Assembly: GCA_029212365.1 (NCBI GenBank)
Contig: JARGOC010000005.1
Coordinates: 124,001-188,000, forward strand
Direction of reading: 5' to 3'
Length of the DNA stretch: 64,000 nucleotides
DNA from: Roseovarius sp.
GTDB taxonomy: Bacteria > Pseudomonadota > Alphaproteobacteria > Rhodobacterales > Rhodobacteraceae
How positions within the stretch are numbered: position 1 is the first letter of the stretch; each line of letters starts with the position of its first letter. Positions 37,501-45,887 of this stretch are shown one piece after another. The notes under the pieces were generated by a model that saw nothing but the letters and a program-made list of their open reading frames with translations, did not search any database and had not been told where the DNA came from. A program made the position numbers and the translations under genes.

Positions 37501-37988
37501 GATGCCTTGAGCATGATCGGATAGCCAACCTCATCCGCCTGTTCGCGGATGCGCGCCATGTCATCCCCCAGCACGTCTGATGCGGGAATAACCGGCACGC
37601 CGGCCTCAATCGCCACACGTCGCGCGCTGGCCTTGTCGCCAAGGGCGCGCATGGTTTCGGCTTTGGGGCCGATAAAGGTGATGCCGTTATTGGTGCAGGC
37701 ATCGACAAAATCAGGGTTTTCGCTGAGCAGGCCATAGCCGGGGTGGATCGCATCTGCGCCACATTCTTTGGCGACCCGGATTATTTCGTCAATCGAAAGA
37801 TACGCCGCAACTGGTCCCAAACCTTCGCCAATGCGGTAAGCCTCATCTGCCTTGAACCGGTGCAGGCCCAGTTTGTCCTCTTCGGCAAAAACCGCCACGG
37901 TGCGTTTGCCCATCTCATTGGCGGCACGCATGATGCGGATGGCAATTTCGCCGCGGTTGGCGATCAGAATTTTCTTGAAGTCGGACAC
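34548..37988 (-). CDS. pyc: pyruvate carboxylase
   Basis: 1146 aa, the usual length of the single-chain enzyme. It carboxylates pyruvate to oxaloacetate, an anaplerotic step. Order: biotin carboxylase (KKILIANRGEIAIRIMRAA; ATP-grasp loop ASWGGGGRGMR; FIEVNPRVQVEHTVTEE), carboxyltransferase TIM barrel (DTTMRDGHQSLLATRMRS, HFHTHDTSG metal ligands), PYC tetramerisation region, and a C-terminal biotinyl domain with biotin Lys in EAMKMETG. Start is GTG at 37988 with GGGGGA upstream; the longer frame to 38135 is rejected. Confidence 0.97.
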   Translation of the reverse strand: MSDFKKILIANRGEIAIRIMRAANEMGKRTVAVFAEEDKLGLHRFKADEAYRIGEGLGPVAAYLSIDEIIRVAKECGADAIHPGYGLLSENPDFVDACTNNGITFIGPKAETMRALGDKASARRVAIEAGVPVIPASDVLGDDMARIREQADEVGYPIMLKASWGGGGRGMRPIEHAGELEEKVLEGRREAEAAFGNGEGYLEKMILRARHVEVQILGDKHGNMYHLFERDCSVQRRNQKVVERAPAPYLTDEQRAQVCELGYKICKHVNYECAGTVEFLMDMDNQEFYFIEVNPRVQVEHTVTEEVTGIDIVQAQIKIAEGKTLLEATRKASQDEVTLNGHALQTRITTEDPQNNFIPDYGRITAFREATGMGIRLDGGTAYSGGVITRYYDSLLVKITAHAQTPEGAIARMDRALREFRIRGVSTNIAFVENLLKHPTFLSNEYTTKFIDTTPELFKFDKRRDRGTKVLTYLADITVNGHPETTDRAKPLDVKLPRPPKAHEDHTPYGTKNLLDDKGAKAVADWMLEQTQLLLTDTTMRDGHQSLLATRMRSIDMIKVAPSYAANLPQLFSMECWGGATFDVAYRFLQECPWQRLRQLRAAMPNLLTQMLLRASNGVGYTNYPDNVVREFVRQAATTGVDVFRVFDSLNWVENMRVAMDAVVDSGKICEGTICYTGDILDPDRAKYDLKYYVGMARELQDAGAHILGLKDMAGLLKPASATALVKALKESLDIPVHFHTHDTSGIAGATIMAAAEAGVDAVDAAMDAFSGGTSQPCLGSIVEALRNTPRDTGLDINHVREISDYWEQVRAQYVAFESGLAAPASEVYLHEMPGGQFTNLKAQARSLGLEERWPEVARTYADVNQMFGDIVKVTPSSKVVGDMALMMVSQGLTRAEVEDPDTDVAFPDSVIDMMRGNLGQPPGGFPDGIVAKVLKGDAPNTTRPGAHLEPVDLDAARMSLSKELEGKAVDDEDLNGYLMYPKVFLDYMGRHRIYGPVRTLPTRAFFYGMEPGEEISVEIDPGKTMEILLQAVGETQDDGEVRVFFELNGQPRVIRVPNRLVKSQTAQRPKAEAGNANHIGAPMPGVVASVAVTVGQEVKQDDLLLTIEAMKMETGIYAERDATVKAVHVNASGQIDAKDLLIELE

Positions 37989-38225
37989 AGGCTGGTCCCC
38001 CTGATTGGTGAGGTCGCGTCTTTTCCAATGCCGCACTGCAGCACGGCTGCTTGCGTTTGTAAGATTTGTGAAGGATTCGTGCAATGGTGCAGCGCACTGA
38101 TTGACCCGTTCGAGAGAATTTTCACCCAGCCTCAAAAAACGCAGCGCGTGTTGGCCTATCCTGACGGTCGCCGAGCCGGTCCCACAACGGCAAAGGCGCG
38201 CGCACAGGCCATCAGACTGGTGTCT

Positions 38226-39374
38226 TTATGATCTTGTCCTTTCTGGTATCAAACGGCTTTGCACATCGGACAGTGTACCAAGCCCCAGCTGCCCCATATT
38301 GGCTGTCAGATCCTCGCGCAGGATGTCGGCCAGATGGGCAGGGCCGGCTGCACCCAACGCGGCCAGCGCAAAATGCCAGCCACGCCCGATCATCACATAA
38401 TCCGCCCCCAGCGCGAGGGCGCGCAAAACATCAAGACCGCCCTCAACGCCGCCGTCAAAAATCAACGGCACCGCGCAGGCGCCACGGATCAGCGGCAATT
38501 GCGCGAGACTTGCCGGGGCGGCGTCAAACTGTCGCCCGCCGTGGTTCGACACCCAGATGGCATCTACCCCCTCATTCTCCAGCGCCGCCGCATCTTTGGG
38601 GTTCAGCACCCCCTTCACCACCATCGGCCCCTCCCAGGCCTCGCGCAGCCAGCGCAGATAGTCCCAATCAGGCGAGGTGCGCAGCAGATAGCCTGCGTGG
38701 TTGTTGGAGGGCATGCCCTTGGTTTTACCGGCATAATCCTCAATCAGCTTCATCCGTGGCATGCCCATGCGGGCCATTCCCATCGCCCAGGTGGGGCGCG
38801 TGGCAATCTGTGCCAGAATACGCGGTGATAATGTGGGCGGTGTTGTCAGGCCGGACCGGGCCTGGCGCTCTCGGCGGCTGCCCACGGGCACATCCACTGT
38901 CAGCACCAGCGTTTTGAACCCTGCGGCGCGGGCGCGGGTCAGCATATCCGCGCGAATATGCGCATCACGGGGCGAATACATCTGAAACCAGGCGTTTTCA
39001 CCCAACATTGGCGCCACATCCTCGGGCCGTTGGCTGGCCACGGTGGACAGGCAATAGGGGATGCCGATTTCGCCAGCCGCGCGCGCCATCAGGCGCTCCG
39101 CATCTGGCCAGATCAACCCGGACATGCCAACGGGCGCAATGCCCACCGGCAGGCTGAGGGATTGGCCCAGAAATTGCGTGCTGACATCTGGCGCCACATT
39201 GCCGTGCAAAACGGACGGCATCAAATGCACCGCATCCAAAGCAGCCCGGTTGCGCGCTTTGGTCTGATCCGCGCCCGTGCCGGCATCCAGAAATTCCCAC
39301 ACAAAATGTGGCAGGCGGCGGCGGGCGCGGGCGCGCAGGTCACTCAGGGCTGGATATTGGCTGTGTAGGGTCAT
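38226..39374 (-). CDS. lldD: FMN-dependent alpha-hydroxy-acid dehydrogenase (L-lactate dehydrogenase type)
   Basis: 382 aa FMN TIM barrel. The catalytic His/Arg segment is VSNHGGRQFD, the FMN-phosphate region is FDGGVEGGLDVLRALALGADYVMIG, and the N-terminus reads RRRLPHFVWEFLDAGTG. Lactate is the likeliest substrate, but glycolate, mandelate and other 2-hydroxy acids are oxidised by close relatives. It stands 237 bp upstream of pyc; lactate-to-pyruvate-to-oxaloacetate would make metabolic sense (inference). Confidence 0.85.
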   Translation of the reverse strand: MTLHSQYPALSDLRARARRRLPHFVWEFLDAGTGADQTKARNRAALDAVHLMPSVLHGNVAPDVSTQFLGQSLSLPVGIAPVGMSGLIWPDAERLMARAAGEIGIPYCLSTVASQRPEDVAPMLGENAWFQMYSPRDAHIRADMLTRARAAGFKTLVLTVDVPVGSRRERQARSGLTTPPTLSPRILAQIATRPTWAMGMARMGMPRMKLIEDYAGKTKGMPSNNHAGYLLRTSPDWDYLRWLREAWEGPMVVKGVLNPKDAAALENEGVDAIWVSNHGGRQFDAAPASLAQLPLIRGACAVPLIFDGGVEGGLDVLRALALGADYVMIGRGWHFALAALGAAGPAHLADILREDLTANMGQLGLGTLSDVQSRLIPERTRS

Positions 39375-39493
39375 CCTAGCATTAGCCGCATGCCCCCCTG
39401 ATTTGTCTAGGACTTGTTAACCAGCCGTGCGGGATTGAATAGCTCTGCTTTGCGCCCGCGTGATACATTTGCACGCGGCCGAGGGGGTGAATA

Positions 39494-39943
39494 ATGGGCG
39501 AAGTTGAGCTTGCGATGATGCTATGCGCCTTTCTGGCGGGCAGCGAGGGTGAAACCCGCCAGTATTTTGACGTCAACGGCCTGTCACGCCATGTGCGCGT
39601 GGATTGCGAGACCGACAGCCATGTGATCGAGATCGGACTAGACGGTAAATCTTCGTCCCGTGACAGCCTGCATCAGGCGTTGTTCTTTGCGTATCTGACG
39701 GGCAAACAACCAATGGTGATCATGATTGACCGCGATGGGTTTGAAGGCCGGTTTGAATATGAGATGCGCCAGACAACAGCCATGACCGGGGTGCAATATG
39801 TGCGGTGCGCGCAGGATTTGATCGTGCGCTGGCGTATGACGCAGACGTTCCGAAATGTGACCGGGGATGATCTGCCCGGATCGGTGAGCGCCCAGGCGCA
39901 ATGTGACTTGGGGGCGTTGACTGCGGTGAACCCGTCCAGTTAA
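39494..39943 (+). CDS. conserved hypothetical protein
   Basis: 149 aa, not recognised. It has a mixed alpha/beta composition, a central hydrophobic strand (QPMVIMIDRDGFEGRFEYEM) and no signal peptide or membrane span. A polar N-terminal block contains TRQYFDVNGLSRHVRVDCETD. RBS GAGGGGG upstream of ATG. Stands alone ahead of the helicase gene. Confidence 0.65.
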   Translation: MGEVELAMMLCAFLAGSEGETRQYFDVNGLSRHVRVDCETDSHVIEIGLDGKSSSRDSLHQALFFAYLTGKQPMVIMIDRDGFEGRFEYEMRQTTAMTGVQYVRCAQDLIVRWRMTQTFRNVTGDDLPGSVSAQAQCDLGALTAVNPSS

Positions 39944-40056
39944 AGCAAAGGCCCATGCCGGGCCTGTGAACCGGCTTGTGATCTGTGGAAAACCTCACAG
40001 GAACAATCCCTGAACATTTCCTTTTCCTTACCGCCAACCCGCGCTATCGTGCGCAC

Positions 40057-42399
40057 ATGAGCAGTTTTGACGAATCCGACGCTTTTGAAAGCGCATCCCT
40101 GGCCGCGCGGGCGATGGCCGCACGGCCTGCCCCTTATCTCGACAGCCTGAACCCGGCACAGCGTGAAGCGGTGGAACGGCTGGATGGCCCTGTGTTGATG
40201 CTGGCGGGGGCAGGCACAGGCAAAACCAAGGCGCTGACCACGCGCATTGTGCATTTGCTGAACACTGGCAAGGCCGCCCCCAATGAAATTCTGGCGGTGA
40301 CCTTCACCAACAAAGCCGCGCGCGAGATGAAGAACCGCGTGGGTGGCCTGATGGGGCAGTCGATTGAAGGCATGCCGTGGCTAGGCACCTTCCATTCGAT
40401 CTGTGTAAAACTGCTGCGCCGCCACAGCGAGTTGGCCGGGTTGAAATCGAACTTCACAATTCTGGACACCGACGATCAATTGCGCCTGCTCAAACAACTG
40501 GTGCAAGCCGATGGCATTGATGATAAACGCTGGCCCGCGCGTGCGTTGGCCGGGGTGATCGACAACTGGAAAAACCGCGCCTGGACACCCGATCAGGTGC
40601 CCGCGTCCGAGGCGGGCGCCTATAATGACAAGGGCATCGCGCTTTATGCGCAGTACCAGACCCGCCTGAAAGAACTGAACGCGGTGGATTTTGGTGATTT
40701 GCTGTTGCATGTGGTCACGATCTTTCAAAACCACGGCGATGTTCTGGCGCAATACCAACGCTGGTTTCGCTATATTCTGGTGGACGAATACCAAGATACC
40801 AACGTCGCCCAATATCTGTGGCTGCGTCTGTTGGCGGGGGGGCACAAAAACATCTGCTGCGTGGGCGATGATGACCAGTCAATCTATGGCTGGCGCGGCG
40901 CTGAGGTGGGCAATATCCTGCGGTTTGAAAAGGATTTTCCCGGCGCGCATGTTGTCCGGCTAGAGCAGAATTACCGCTCAACCGCGCATATACTGGCCGC
41001 TGCCAGTGGTGTGATTGCGGGCAACAAGGGGCGTCTGGGCAAAGAATTGTGGACCCAGGCCGAGGGCGGCGACAAGGTGCGTCTGATTGGCCATTGGGAT
41101 GGCGAAGAAGAAGCGCGCTGGATCGGCGAAGAGGTTGAGGCCATGCAGCGCGGCACCCGCGGGATGGATCCGATCGGGTTGGATCATATGGCAATTCTCG
41201 TGCGTGCCAGCCACCAGATGCGCGCCTTTGAGGACCGGTTTTTGACCATCGGCTTGCCCTACCGCGTGATTGGCGGACCACGGTTTTATGAACGTATGGA
41301 AATCCGCGATGCCATGGCCTATTTCCGGCTGGTGGTGTCCGCGGCCGATGGGCTGGCGTTTGAGAGGATTGTGAACACGCCCAAACGGGGCCTGGGCGAC
41401 AAGGCCCAGCAGAAAATCCAACATTCAGCGCGCCAGCATGGCGTCCCTCTGATCGAAGGGGCAGCGCGTCTGCTTGAGGAAAAGGGCCTGACTGGCAAAG
41501 GGGCAAATGAGCTTGGAAAGCTGCTCGATGGTCTTGCCCGCTGGGGCCGCATGGCGGGCGATCCGAGTGTCAGCCATATCGAACTGGCCGAAATCATCCT
41601 GGATGAAAGCGGCTATACCGAGATGTGGCAAAACGACAAGACACCCGAAGCGCCCGGTCGGCTGGAAAACCTCAAGGAACTGGTCAAGGCGCTTGAGCAG
41701 TTTGAGAACCTGCAAGGGTTTCTCGAACATGTCAGCCTGATCATGGACAACGAAAGCGAGGACGCCACCGAGAAGGTCTCGATCATGACCCTGCATGCCG
41801 CCAAAGGGCTGGAGTTTCCGGCCGTTTTCCTGCCGGGGTGGGAAGATGGGCTGTTCCCGTCACAACGTTCCATGGATGAAAGCGGGTTAAAGGGCGTCGA
41901 GGAAGAACGCCGACTGGCCTATGTGGGCATCACTCGGGCCGAGCAGATCTGCACAATTTCATTCGCTGGCAACCGGCGGGTCTATGGCCAATGGCAATCA
42001 CAAATGCCCTCGCGCTTCATTGATGAGTTGCCCGAGGACCATGTCGAAGTGCTGACACCTCCGGGGCTGTATGGCGGTGGATATGGGGCTGTCGGCATGG
42101 AAAGCAGCATTGAGGAAAAGGCCGCAAAGGCGGATGTATATAATTCGCCGGGTTGGAAGCGCATGCAGGCGCGGGCCAGTCAGCGCCCCACCAAACAGCC
42201 CTCCAAGGCCAAACCCATGGTCATCGACATGGCCGCCGTCAGCGCCCACACCATGGGCGAACGGGTGTTCCACCAAAAATTTGGCTATGGCGCCATTGTC
42301 GGCATCGACGGTGACAAGCTTGAGATCGACTTTGAGAAAGCCGGGATCAAGAAAATCGTGGCGCAGTTCGTGACCGGCGCGGACGACATTCCATTTTGA
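40057..42399 (+). CDS. uvrD: UvrD/PcrA-family ATP-dependent DNA helicase
   Basis: 780 aa superfamily 1 helicase, 3'-5' polarity by family. Motifs: Q motif region LNPAQREAVE, Walker A AGAGTGKT, Ia VTFTNKAAREM, II VDEYQDTN, III GDDDQSIYGWRGA, IV VRLEQNYRS, V TLHAAKGLEF, VI YVGITRAEQ. Acts in nucleotide excision and mismatch repair and in removing recombinase from DNA. The C-terminus ends with the PcrA-type HQKFGYGAIVGIDGDKLEIDF module. Start ATG at 40057. Confidence 0.95.
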   Translation: MSSFDESDAFESASLAARAMAARPAPYLDSLNPAQREAVERLDGPVLMLAGAGTGKTKALTTRIVHLLNTGKAAPNEILAVTFTNKAAREMKNRVGGLMGQSIEGMPWLGTFHSICVKLLRRHSELAGLKSNFTILDTDDQLRLLKQLVQADGIDDKRWPARALAGVIDNWKNRAWTPDQVPASEAGAYNDKGIALYAQYQTRLKELNAVDFGDLLLHVVTIFQNHGDVLAQYQRWFRYILVDEYQDTNVAQYLWLRLLAGGHKNICCVGDDDQSIYGWRGAEVGNILRFEKDFPGAHVVRLEQNYRSTAHILAAASGVIAGNKGRLGKELWTQAEGGDKVRLIGHWDGEEEARWIGEEVEAMQRGTRGMDPIGLDHMAILVRASHQMRAFEDRFLTIGLPYRVIGGPRFYERMEIRDAMAYFRLVVSAADGLAFERIVNTPKRGLGDKAQQKIQHSARQHGVPLIEGAARLLEEKGLTGKGANELGKLLDGLARWGRMAGDPSVSHIELAEIILDESGYTEMWQNDKTPEAPGRLENLKELVKALEQFENLQGFLEHVSLIMDNESEDATEKVSIMTLHAAKGLEFPAVFLPGWEDGLFPSQRSMDESGLKGVEEERRLAYVGITRAEQICTISFAGNRRVYGQWQSQMPSRFIDELPEDHVEVLTPPGLYGGGYGAVGMESSIEEKAAKADVYNSPGWKRMQARASQRPTKQPSKAKPMVIDMAAVSAHTMGERVFHQKFGYGAIVGIDGDKLEIDFEKAGIKKIVAQFVTGADDIPF

Positions 42400-42438
42400 T
42401 CTGCCCGGCCCTTGCCTTCAGCGCGCGGGCGTGGCGTC

Positions 42439-42996
42439 ATGACCCGCATGAGCGAGAAAGACAAAATGCGGGCCGGCGCATGGTATACCTGCCACGACCC
42501 TGAATTGTTGCACATGCAGGCGCGTGCGCGCATGGCCTTGCACCAACACAACACTCAGGCGCCAGATGTGCGCGTGGCCATGGGCGCTGAGCTCAGGCAG
42601 CTGATGGCGCATGTGGGCGAAGACGTCATGATCGAAGCCCCGTTTCACTGTGCCTACGGTGAAAACATTACCCTGCACGCGCATGTCTATTTGAATTCGG
42701 GCTGTGTGATACTGGACACCGCGCCTGTGATCATCGGCGCGCACTCTATGCTGGGGCCTCATGTGCAGCTGTACTGCCCTGAACATCACAAAGACCGCTC
42801 CAAACGTCGCGCCGGGTTGGAACAGGCACGCCCCATCACCATTGGTCAGGACGTCTGGATTGGCGGCGGGGCGATTGTGCTGTCGGGGGTAAGCATCGGG
42901 GACGGTGCCATTATCGGGGCAGGCAGCGTGGTGACGCGTGATGTTCACGCACGTGCAACCGTTGTGGGCAATCCAGCCAGACCTATAAGCACATAA
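42439..42996 (+). CDS. maltose/galactoside O-acetyltransferase family protein
   Basis: 185 aa hexapeptide-repeat acetyltransferase. The N-terminal [21 protein letters not shown] is the Mac domain, and left-handed beta-helix repeats follow ([40 protein letters not shown]). Transfers acetyl from acetyl-CoA to a sugar. The start is uncertain: ATG at 42439 or 42448, the latter matching the usual family start; neither has a clear ribosome site. 39 nt after the helicase stop. Confidence 0.85.
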   Translation: MTRMSEKDKMRAGAWYTCHDPELLHMQARARMALHQHNTQAPDVRVAMGAELRQLMAHVGEDVMIEAPFHCAYGENITLHAHVYLNSGCVILDTAPVIIGAHSMLGPHVQLYCPEHHKDRSKRRAGLEQARPITIGQDVWIGGGAIVLSGVSIGDGAIIGAGSVVTRDVHARATVVGNPARPIST

Positions 42997-43176
42997 AAAA
43001 AGTGGTGACCGCAGGGAGGAGCGATCACCACCTTAATGCACACATCGGATCTCAGGGAGGAGAGACCGCGGGTGTAGTCCCGTCAGATCAGTGATCCTGG
43101 GGATAGTAACCTTGCCGCAAGGGAGGAGGAGATGCGTCAAGGTTATAAACAGATGCCCAGGGAGGAGGGGGCACCC
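42993..43176 (-). ncRNA. array of four CcsR-like small RNAs
   Basis: On the minus strand, directly downstream of the ccaF1-like gene, CTCCTCCC occurs four times in hairpin loops: 43160-43167, 43121-43128, 43055-43062 and 43014-43021. The stems are about 43151-43176, 43108-43144 (AACCTTG/CAAGGTT), 43047-43067 (GGTCTC/GAGATC) and 43001-43034 (GTGGTGA/TCACCAC). The last is followed by TTTTTTAT, serving as terminator. The arrangement equals the CcsR1-4 locus known in Rhodobacter sphaeroides, where the RNAs are cut from the DUF1127 mRNA and lower C1 and pyruvate metabolism gene expression under oxidative stress. Copy number and context match; function here is inferred. Confidence 0.85.
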
Positions 43177-43184
43177 GAATTGAT

Positions 43185-43406
43185 TTAGACGTTCACGCCA
43201 TATACGGATTCTAGGGCAGCGCGGTGGATGCCGCTGCGGCTCAGACCCATGTCGGCCAGCTGTCCCTCACTCAGAACACTCAGCTCGGACAGTGTTTTGC
43301 GATAGGCACGGAAATCTTCAAAACGGCGCAGGCCATGAAAGATGAAAGCGCTGATGTCAAGGTGCAGAGCATTCAAGCCGCTGCGGTTATGTGAGGCATA
43401 TGCCAT
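43185..43406 (-). CDS. ccaF1: DUF1127 RNA-binding small protein, CcaF1-like
   Basis: 73 aa. The DUF1127 core YRKTLSELSVLSEGQLADMGLSRSGI closes the protein. ATG at 43406 with GGAG 7 nt upstream is used; the frame to 43469 has no good site. Its mRNA continues into the four CcsR-like hairpins. In R. sphaeroides the equivalent protein (CcaF1, RSP_6037) binds RNA and affects sRNA maturation and turnover, and the locus is controlled by RpoH-type sigma factors. Confidence 0.85.
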   Translation of the reverse strand: MAYASHNRSGLNALHLDISAFIFHGLRRFEDFRAYRKTLSELSVLSEGQLADMGLSRSGIHRAALESVYGVNV

Positions 43407-43764
43407 TGTCGTGCTCCAAGTTCTATCTGTTGTGGCAGCGCTCAGGGCCGCTTGCCTTTCTGTTGACACCTACATAAGCTAATGCTGCATCTGCACAATA
43501 GACGTTAAGTCAATGCTGCTATGCAGCAAATGCATAGAAGTTCATTACGTAACGTCATGCAATTGTTTGCAATTTTATATACGCTCACAGCGTATCGCCT
43601 TTGCCCTGAAGCCACGCAAATCGCGATGCGCGCCACGGCATAGGAAGGACGTAGGCGTTTCGGGAAAAGTGTCTGATGAAGGTTCTATGCGAAACGCTTT
43701 CACTTGCCTCTTGCCCCCGCCACAGATTGTGCCACCTATACACCAACACATCAGGAGACAGCCC
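43407..43764. other. divergent intergenic region between ccaF1 and the Mrp gene
   Basis: It holds the promoters for both genes. On the plus strand AATGCTGC occurs at about 43481 and 43511 with a partly palindromic TGCTGCTATGCAGCA near 43513-43528, which could be an operator upstream of ccaF1. I cannot assign -35/-10 boxes of an RpoH promoter with confidence. No gene is supported. Confidence 0.45.
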
Positions 43765-44832
43765 ATGACCGCCACCCGAGACCGCATACAAACCGCGCTG
43801 GAGCAATTTGAATTGCCGGATGGCGGCAATCTGATCTCGCGCGATATGGTGCGCGCATTGATGGTGGAGGGCACAGATGTCCGATTTGTGATCGAAGCGC
43901 CGACACCTGAGATGGCCCGCCAGATGGAAACATTGCGCGCAGCGGCTGAACGGGCTGTGCTGGCGTTGGACGGGGTTGACAGCGCCACGGTCGTGCTGAC
44001 GGCGCATGCGGCGTCAAAACCACCGCCGCCAAACCTTAAGATAGGCGGTCATCCCAAACCCCAGGCCGAGCCGATGCGCCCCCAAGGCGTGCGCTCAATC
44101 CTGGCGATTGCCTCGGGCAAGGGGGGGGTGGGCAAATCCACCGTGTCGTCCAACCTTGCCGTCGCCTTGGCCAAGCAGGGCCGCCGTGTGGGCCTGTTGG
44201 ATGCAGATATCTATGGCCCGTCGCAACCGCGCATGATGGGGGTCAACAAACGCCCCGCCAGCCCAGACGGCAAGATCATCGAGCCGCTTCACGCCCACGG
44301 TGTCACCATGATGTCTATCGGATTGATGCTGGAGCCTGACAAGGCCGTCGTGTGGCGTGGTCCGATGTTGATGGGGGCATTGCAACAAATGATGTCTCAG
44401 GTGCGGTGGGGCGAATTGGACGTTCTGATCGTCGATCTGCCCCCCGGCACCGGGGATGTTCAACTGACGCTGTGCCAGAAATCCGCCCCCACCGGCGCCA
44501 TTGTCGTGTCGACCCCGCAGGATGTGGCGCTGATTGATGCGCGCCGGGCGATGGATATGTTCAAAACGCTGAAAACCCCGGTTCTGGGGTTGATCGAAAA
44601 CATGTCGACCTTCCATTGCCCCAAATGTGGGCATGAGGCGCATATCTTTGGCCATGGCGGCGTTGAGGCCGAGGCCGAAAAGCTGGGACTGCCGTTTCTG
44701 GGGGCCTTACCGATTGATCTGGATACTCGGCTGGCAGGGGACGGCGGCACACCGATTGCAGCGGGCGACGGTCCTGTTGCTCAGGCCTATGCGCAATTGG
44801 CGGAACGGCTGGTGCAGGGTGGGATAGCTTAG
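43765..44832 (+). CDS. apbC: Mrp/NBP35-family Fe-S carrier ATPase (ApbC)
   Basis: 355 aa. An N-terminal MIP18-like region (about 1-80) precedes the deviant Walker [17 protein letters not shown], then [14 protein letters not shown], a switch region [12 protein letters not shown], and the C-terminal [12 protein letters not shown]xxC that binds the shared iron-sulfur cluster in the dimer. Delivers Fe-S clusters to apoproteins. ATG at 43765 with AGGAGA upstream; the frame to 43513 is rejected. Confidence 0.94.
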   Translation: MTATRDRIQTALEQFELPDGGNLISRDMVRALMVEGTDVRFVIEAPTPEMARQMETLRAAAERAVLALDGVDSATVVLTAHAASKPPPPNLKIGGHPKPQAEPMRPQGVRSILAIASGKGGVGKSTVSSNLAVALAKQGRRVGLLDADIYGPSQPRMMGVNKRPASPDGKIIEPLHAHGVTMMSIGLMLEPDKAVVWRGPMLMGALQQMMSQVRWGELDVLIVDLPPGTGDVQLTLCQKSAPTGAIVVSTPQDVALIDARRAMDMFKTLKTPVLGLIENMSTFHCPKCGHEAHIFGHGGVEAEAEKLGLPFLGALPIDLDTRLAGDGGTPIAAGDGPVAQAYAQLAERLVQGGIA

Positions 44833-44842
44833 GAAAATAAGC

Positions 44843-44879
44843 GCCACCCCGGACCGTCGTCAGCCCTGAGGTGGCTTTT
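44843..44879 (+). terminator. terminator after apbC
   Basis: GCCACC pairs with GGTGGC across a 21-nt loop, followed by TTTT. It starts 10 nt after the stop. The long loop makes it only moderately convincing. Confidence 0.5.
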
Positions 44880-44921
44880 GGCCTGTTAAGCGGGCCCAAG
44901 CCGCGATCTTAATCGCTTTGA

Positions 44922-45788
44922 TCAAGCCACATCGCGCAATTGCGTCCGCGGTGTCACGCCCAGGGCATGGCATACATCGCGTGTCAGGTCTGGCTTGTTC
45001 AGGGTGTAGAAATGTAAATCCTCCACGCCGCCATCCAGCAACGTGCTGCACATCTCGGTGGCGACGGCAGTGGCCAGCAAATCATGCCGGTCGTCGCGGG
45101 CCGCCTTTTCAAAGGCGTCATGCAGCTCGGCGGGGATTTTGGTGCCACAGGCCGTTGCAAAACGACGCACACCGTTCCAGTTTTCAATCGGCAAGATGCC
45201 GGGGATGATCGGCGCATCAATGCCCGCTTTTACACAATTATCGCGGAACCTGAAAAACGTGTCAGCGTCAAAGAAGAACTGGGTGATCGCCTCGGCAGCA
45301 CCGGCATCAAGCTTGCGCTTGAGCCATTCAATATCGGCCTTGGCGCTGCGCGCTTCGGGGTGTTTTTCGGGGTAGGCACCCACACGGATGGTGAACTTGC
45401 CAGTATCCGCCAAGGCCTCGATTAGCTCGCAACTGTCGTTAAATCCATCAACATGTGGCGTAAATCCGGCGCTGCCTTTGGGGGGGTCGCCCCTCAGCGC
45501 GACGATTTCATTCACGCCCGCTTTGGCAAAGCTGTCGGCGATGGCCATTGTCTCGGCTTTTGAGGCCTCAACACAGGTCAGATGCGCCGCTACATTCAGC
45601 CCCGATGAGTTGTGCAATGTGCCCACGGCATCACGGGTCAATTCGCGGGTGGTGCCGCCAGCCCCGTAAGTGACGGACACAAAACGCGGCTCCAGCGGGG
45701 CCAGTGCCTGAACCGTATCCCACAATCTGAACGACGCCTCTAATGATTTGGGCGGGAAGAATTCAAACGAAATGCGGGGCGTGGCCAT
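44922..45788 (-). CDS. metF: methylenetetrahydrofolate reductase
   Basis: 288 aa FAD TIM barrel. It reduces 5,10-methylene-THF to 5-methyl-THF, the methyl donor for methionine. Signatures: ISFEFFPPKS at the start, VSVTYGAGGTTRE, HLTCVEAS, VALRGDPPKG and ITQFFFDADTFFRF. Divergent from the MetR-like regulator, and a MetR-type site lies between them. Confidence 0.95.
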   Translation of the reverse strand: MATPRISFEFFPPKSLEASFRLWDTVQALAPLEPRFVSVTYGAGGTTRELTRDAVGTLHNSSGLNVAAHLTCVEASKAETMAIADSFAKAGVNEIVALRGDPPKGSAGFTPHVDGFNDSCELIEALADTGKFTIRVGAYPEKHPEARSAKADIEWLKRKLDAGAAEAITQFFFDADTFFRFRDNCVKAGIDAPIIPGILPIENWNGVRRFATACGTKIPAELHDAFEKAARDDRHDLLATAVATEMCSTLLDGGVEDLHFYTLNKPDLTRDVCHALGVTPRTQLRDVA

Positions 45789-45841
45789 GTCAGTGATCCT
45801 GCTATGAGAGGTGTTGACCTCTTGTCGCAGTCCGGCGTATG

Positions 45842-45876
45842 TGAGGCAACTTCATAATACTCATGGTTTCTATGAG
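45842..45876. promoter_or_regulatory. candidate MetR operator in the metF-metR gap
   Basis: TGAG-GCAAC-TTCA at 45842-45854 matches the enterobacterial MetR site TGAA-N5-TTCA with one mismatch. A second dyad, CTCAT-N7-ATGAG, lies at 45860-45876, just upstream of the regulator start. Confidence 0.5.
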
Positions 45877-45887
45877 GATAGCTAATA

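Noticed and set aside
42993..43176. CRISPR-like array from the repeated GGGAGGAG units
   Set aside because: Only an 8-base core recurs, spacing is irregular, and each copy sits in its own hairpin; fits CcsR sRNAs instead.
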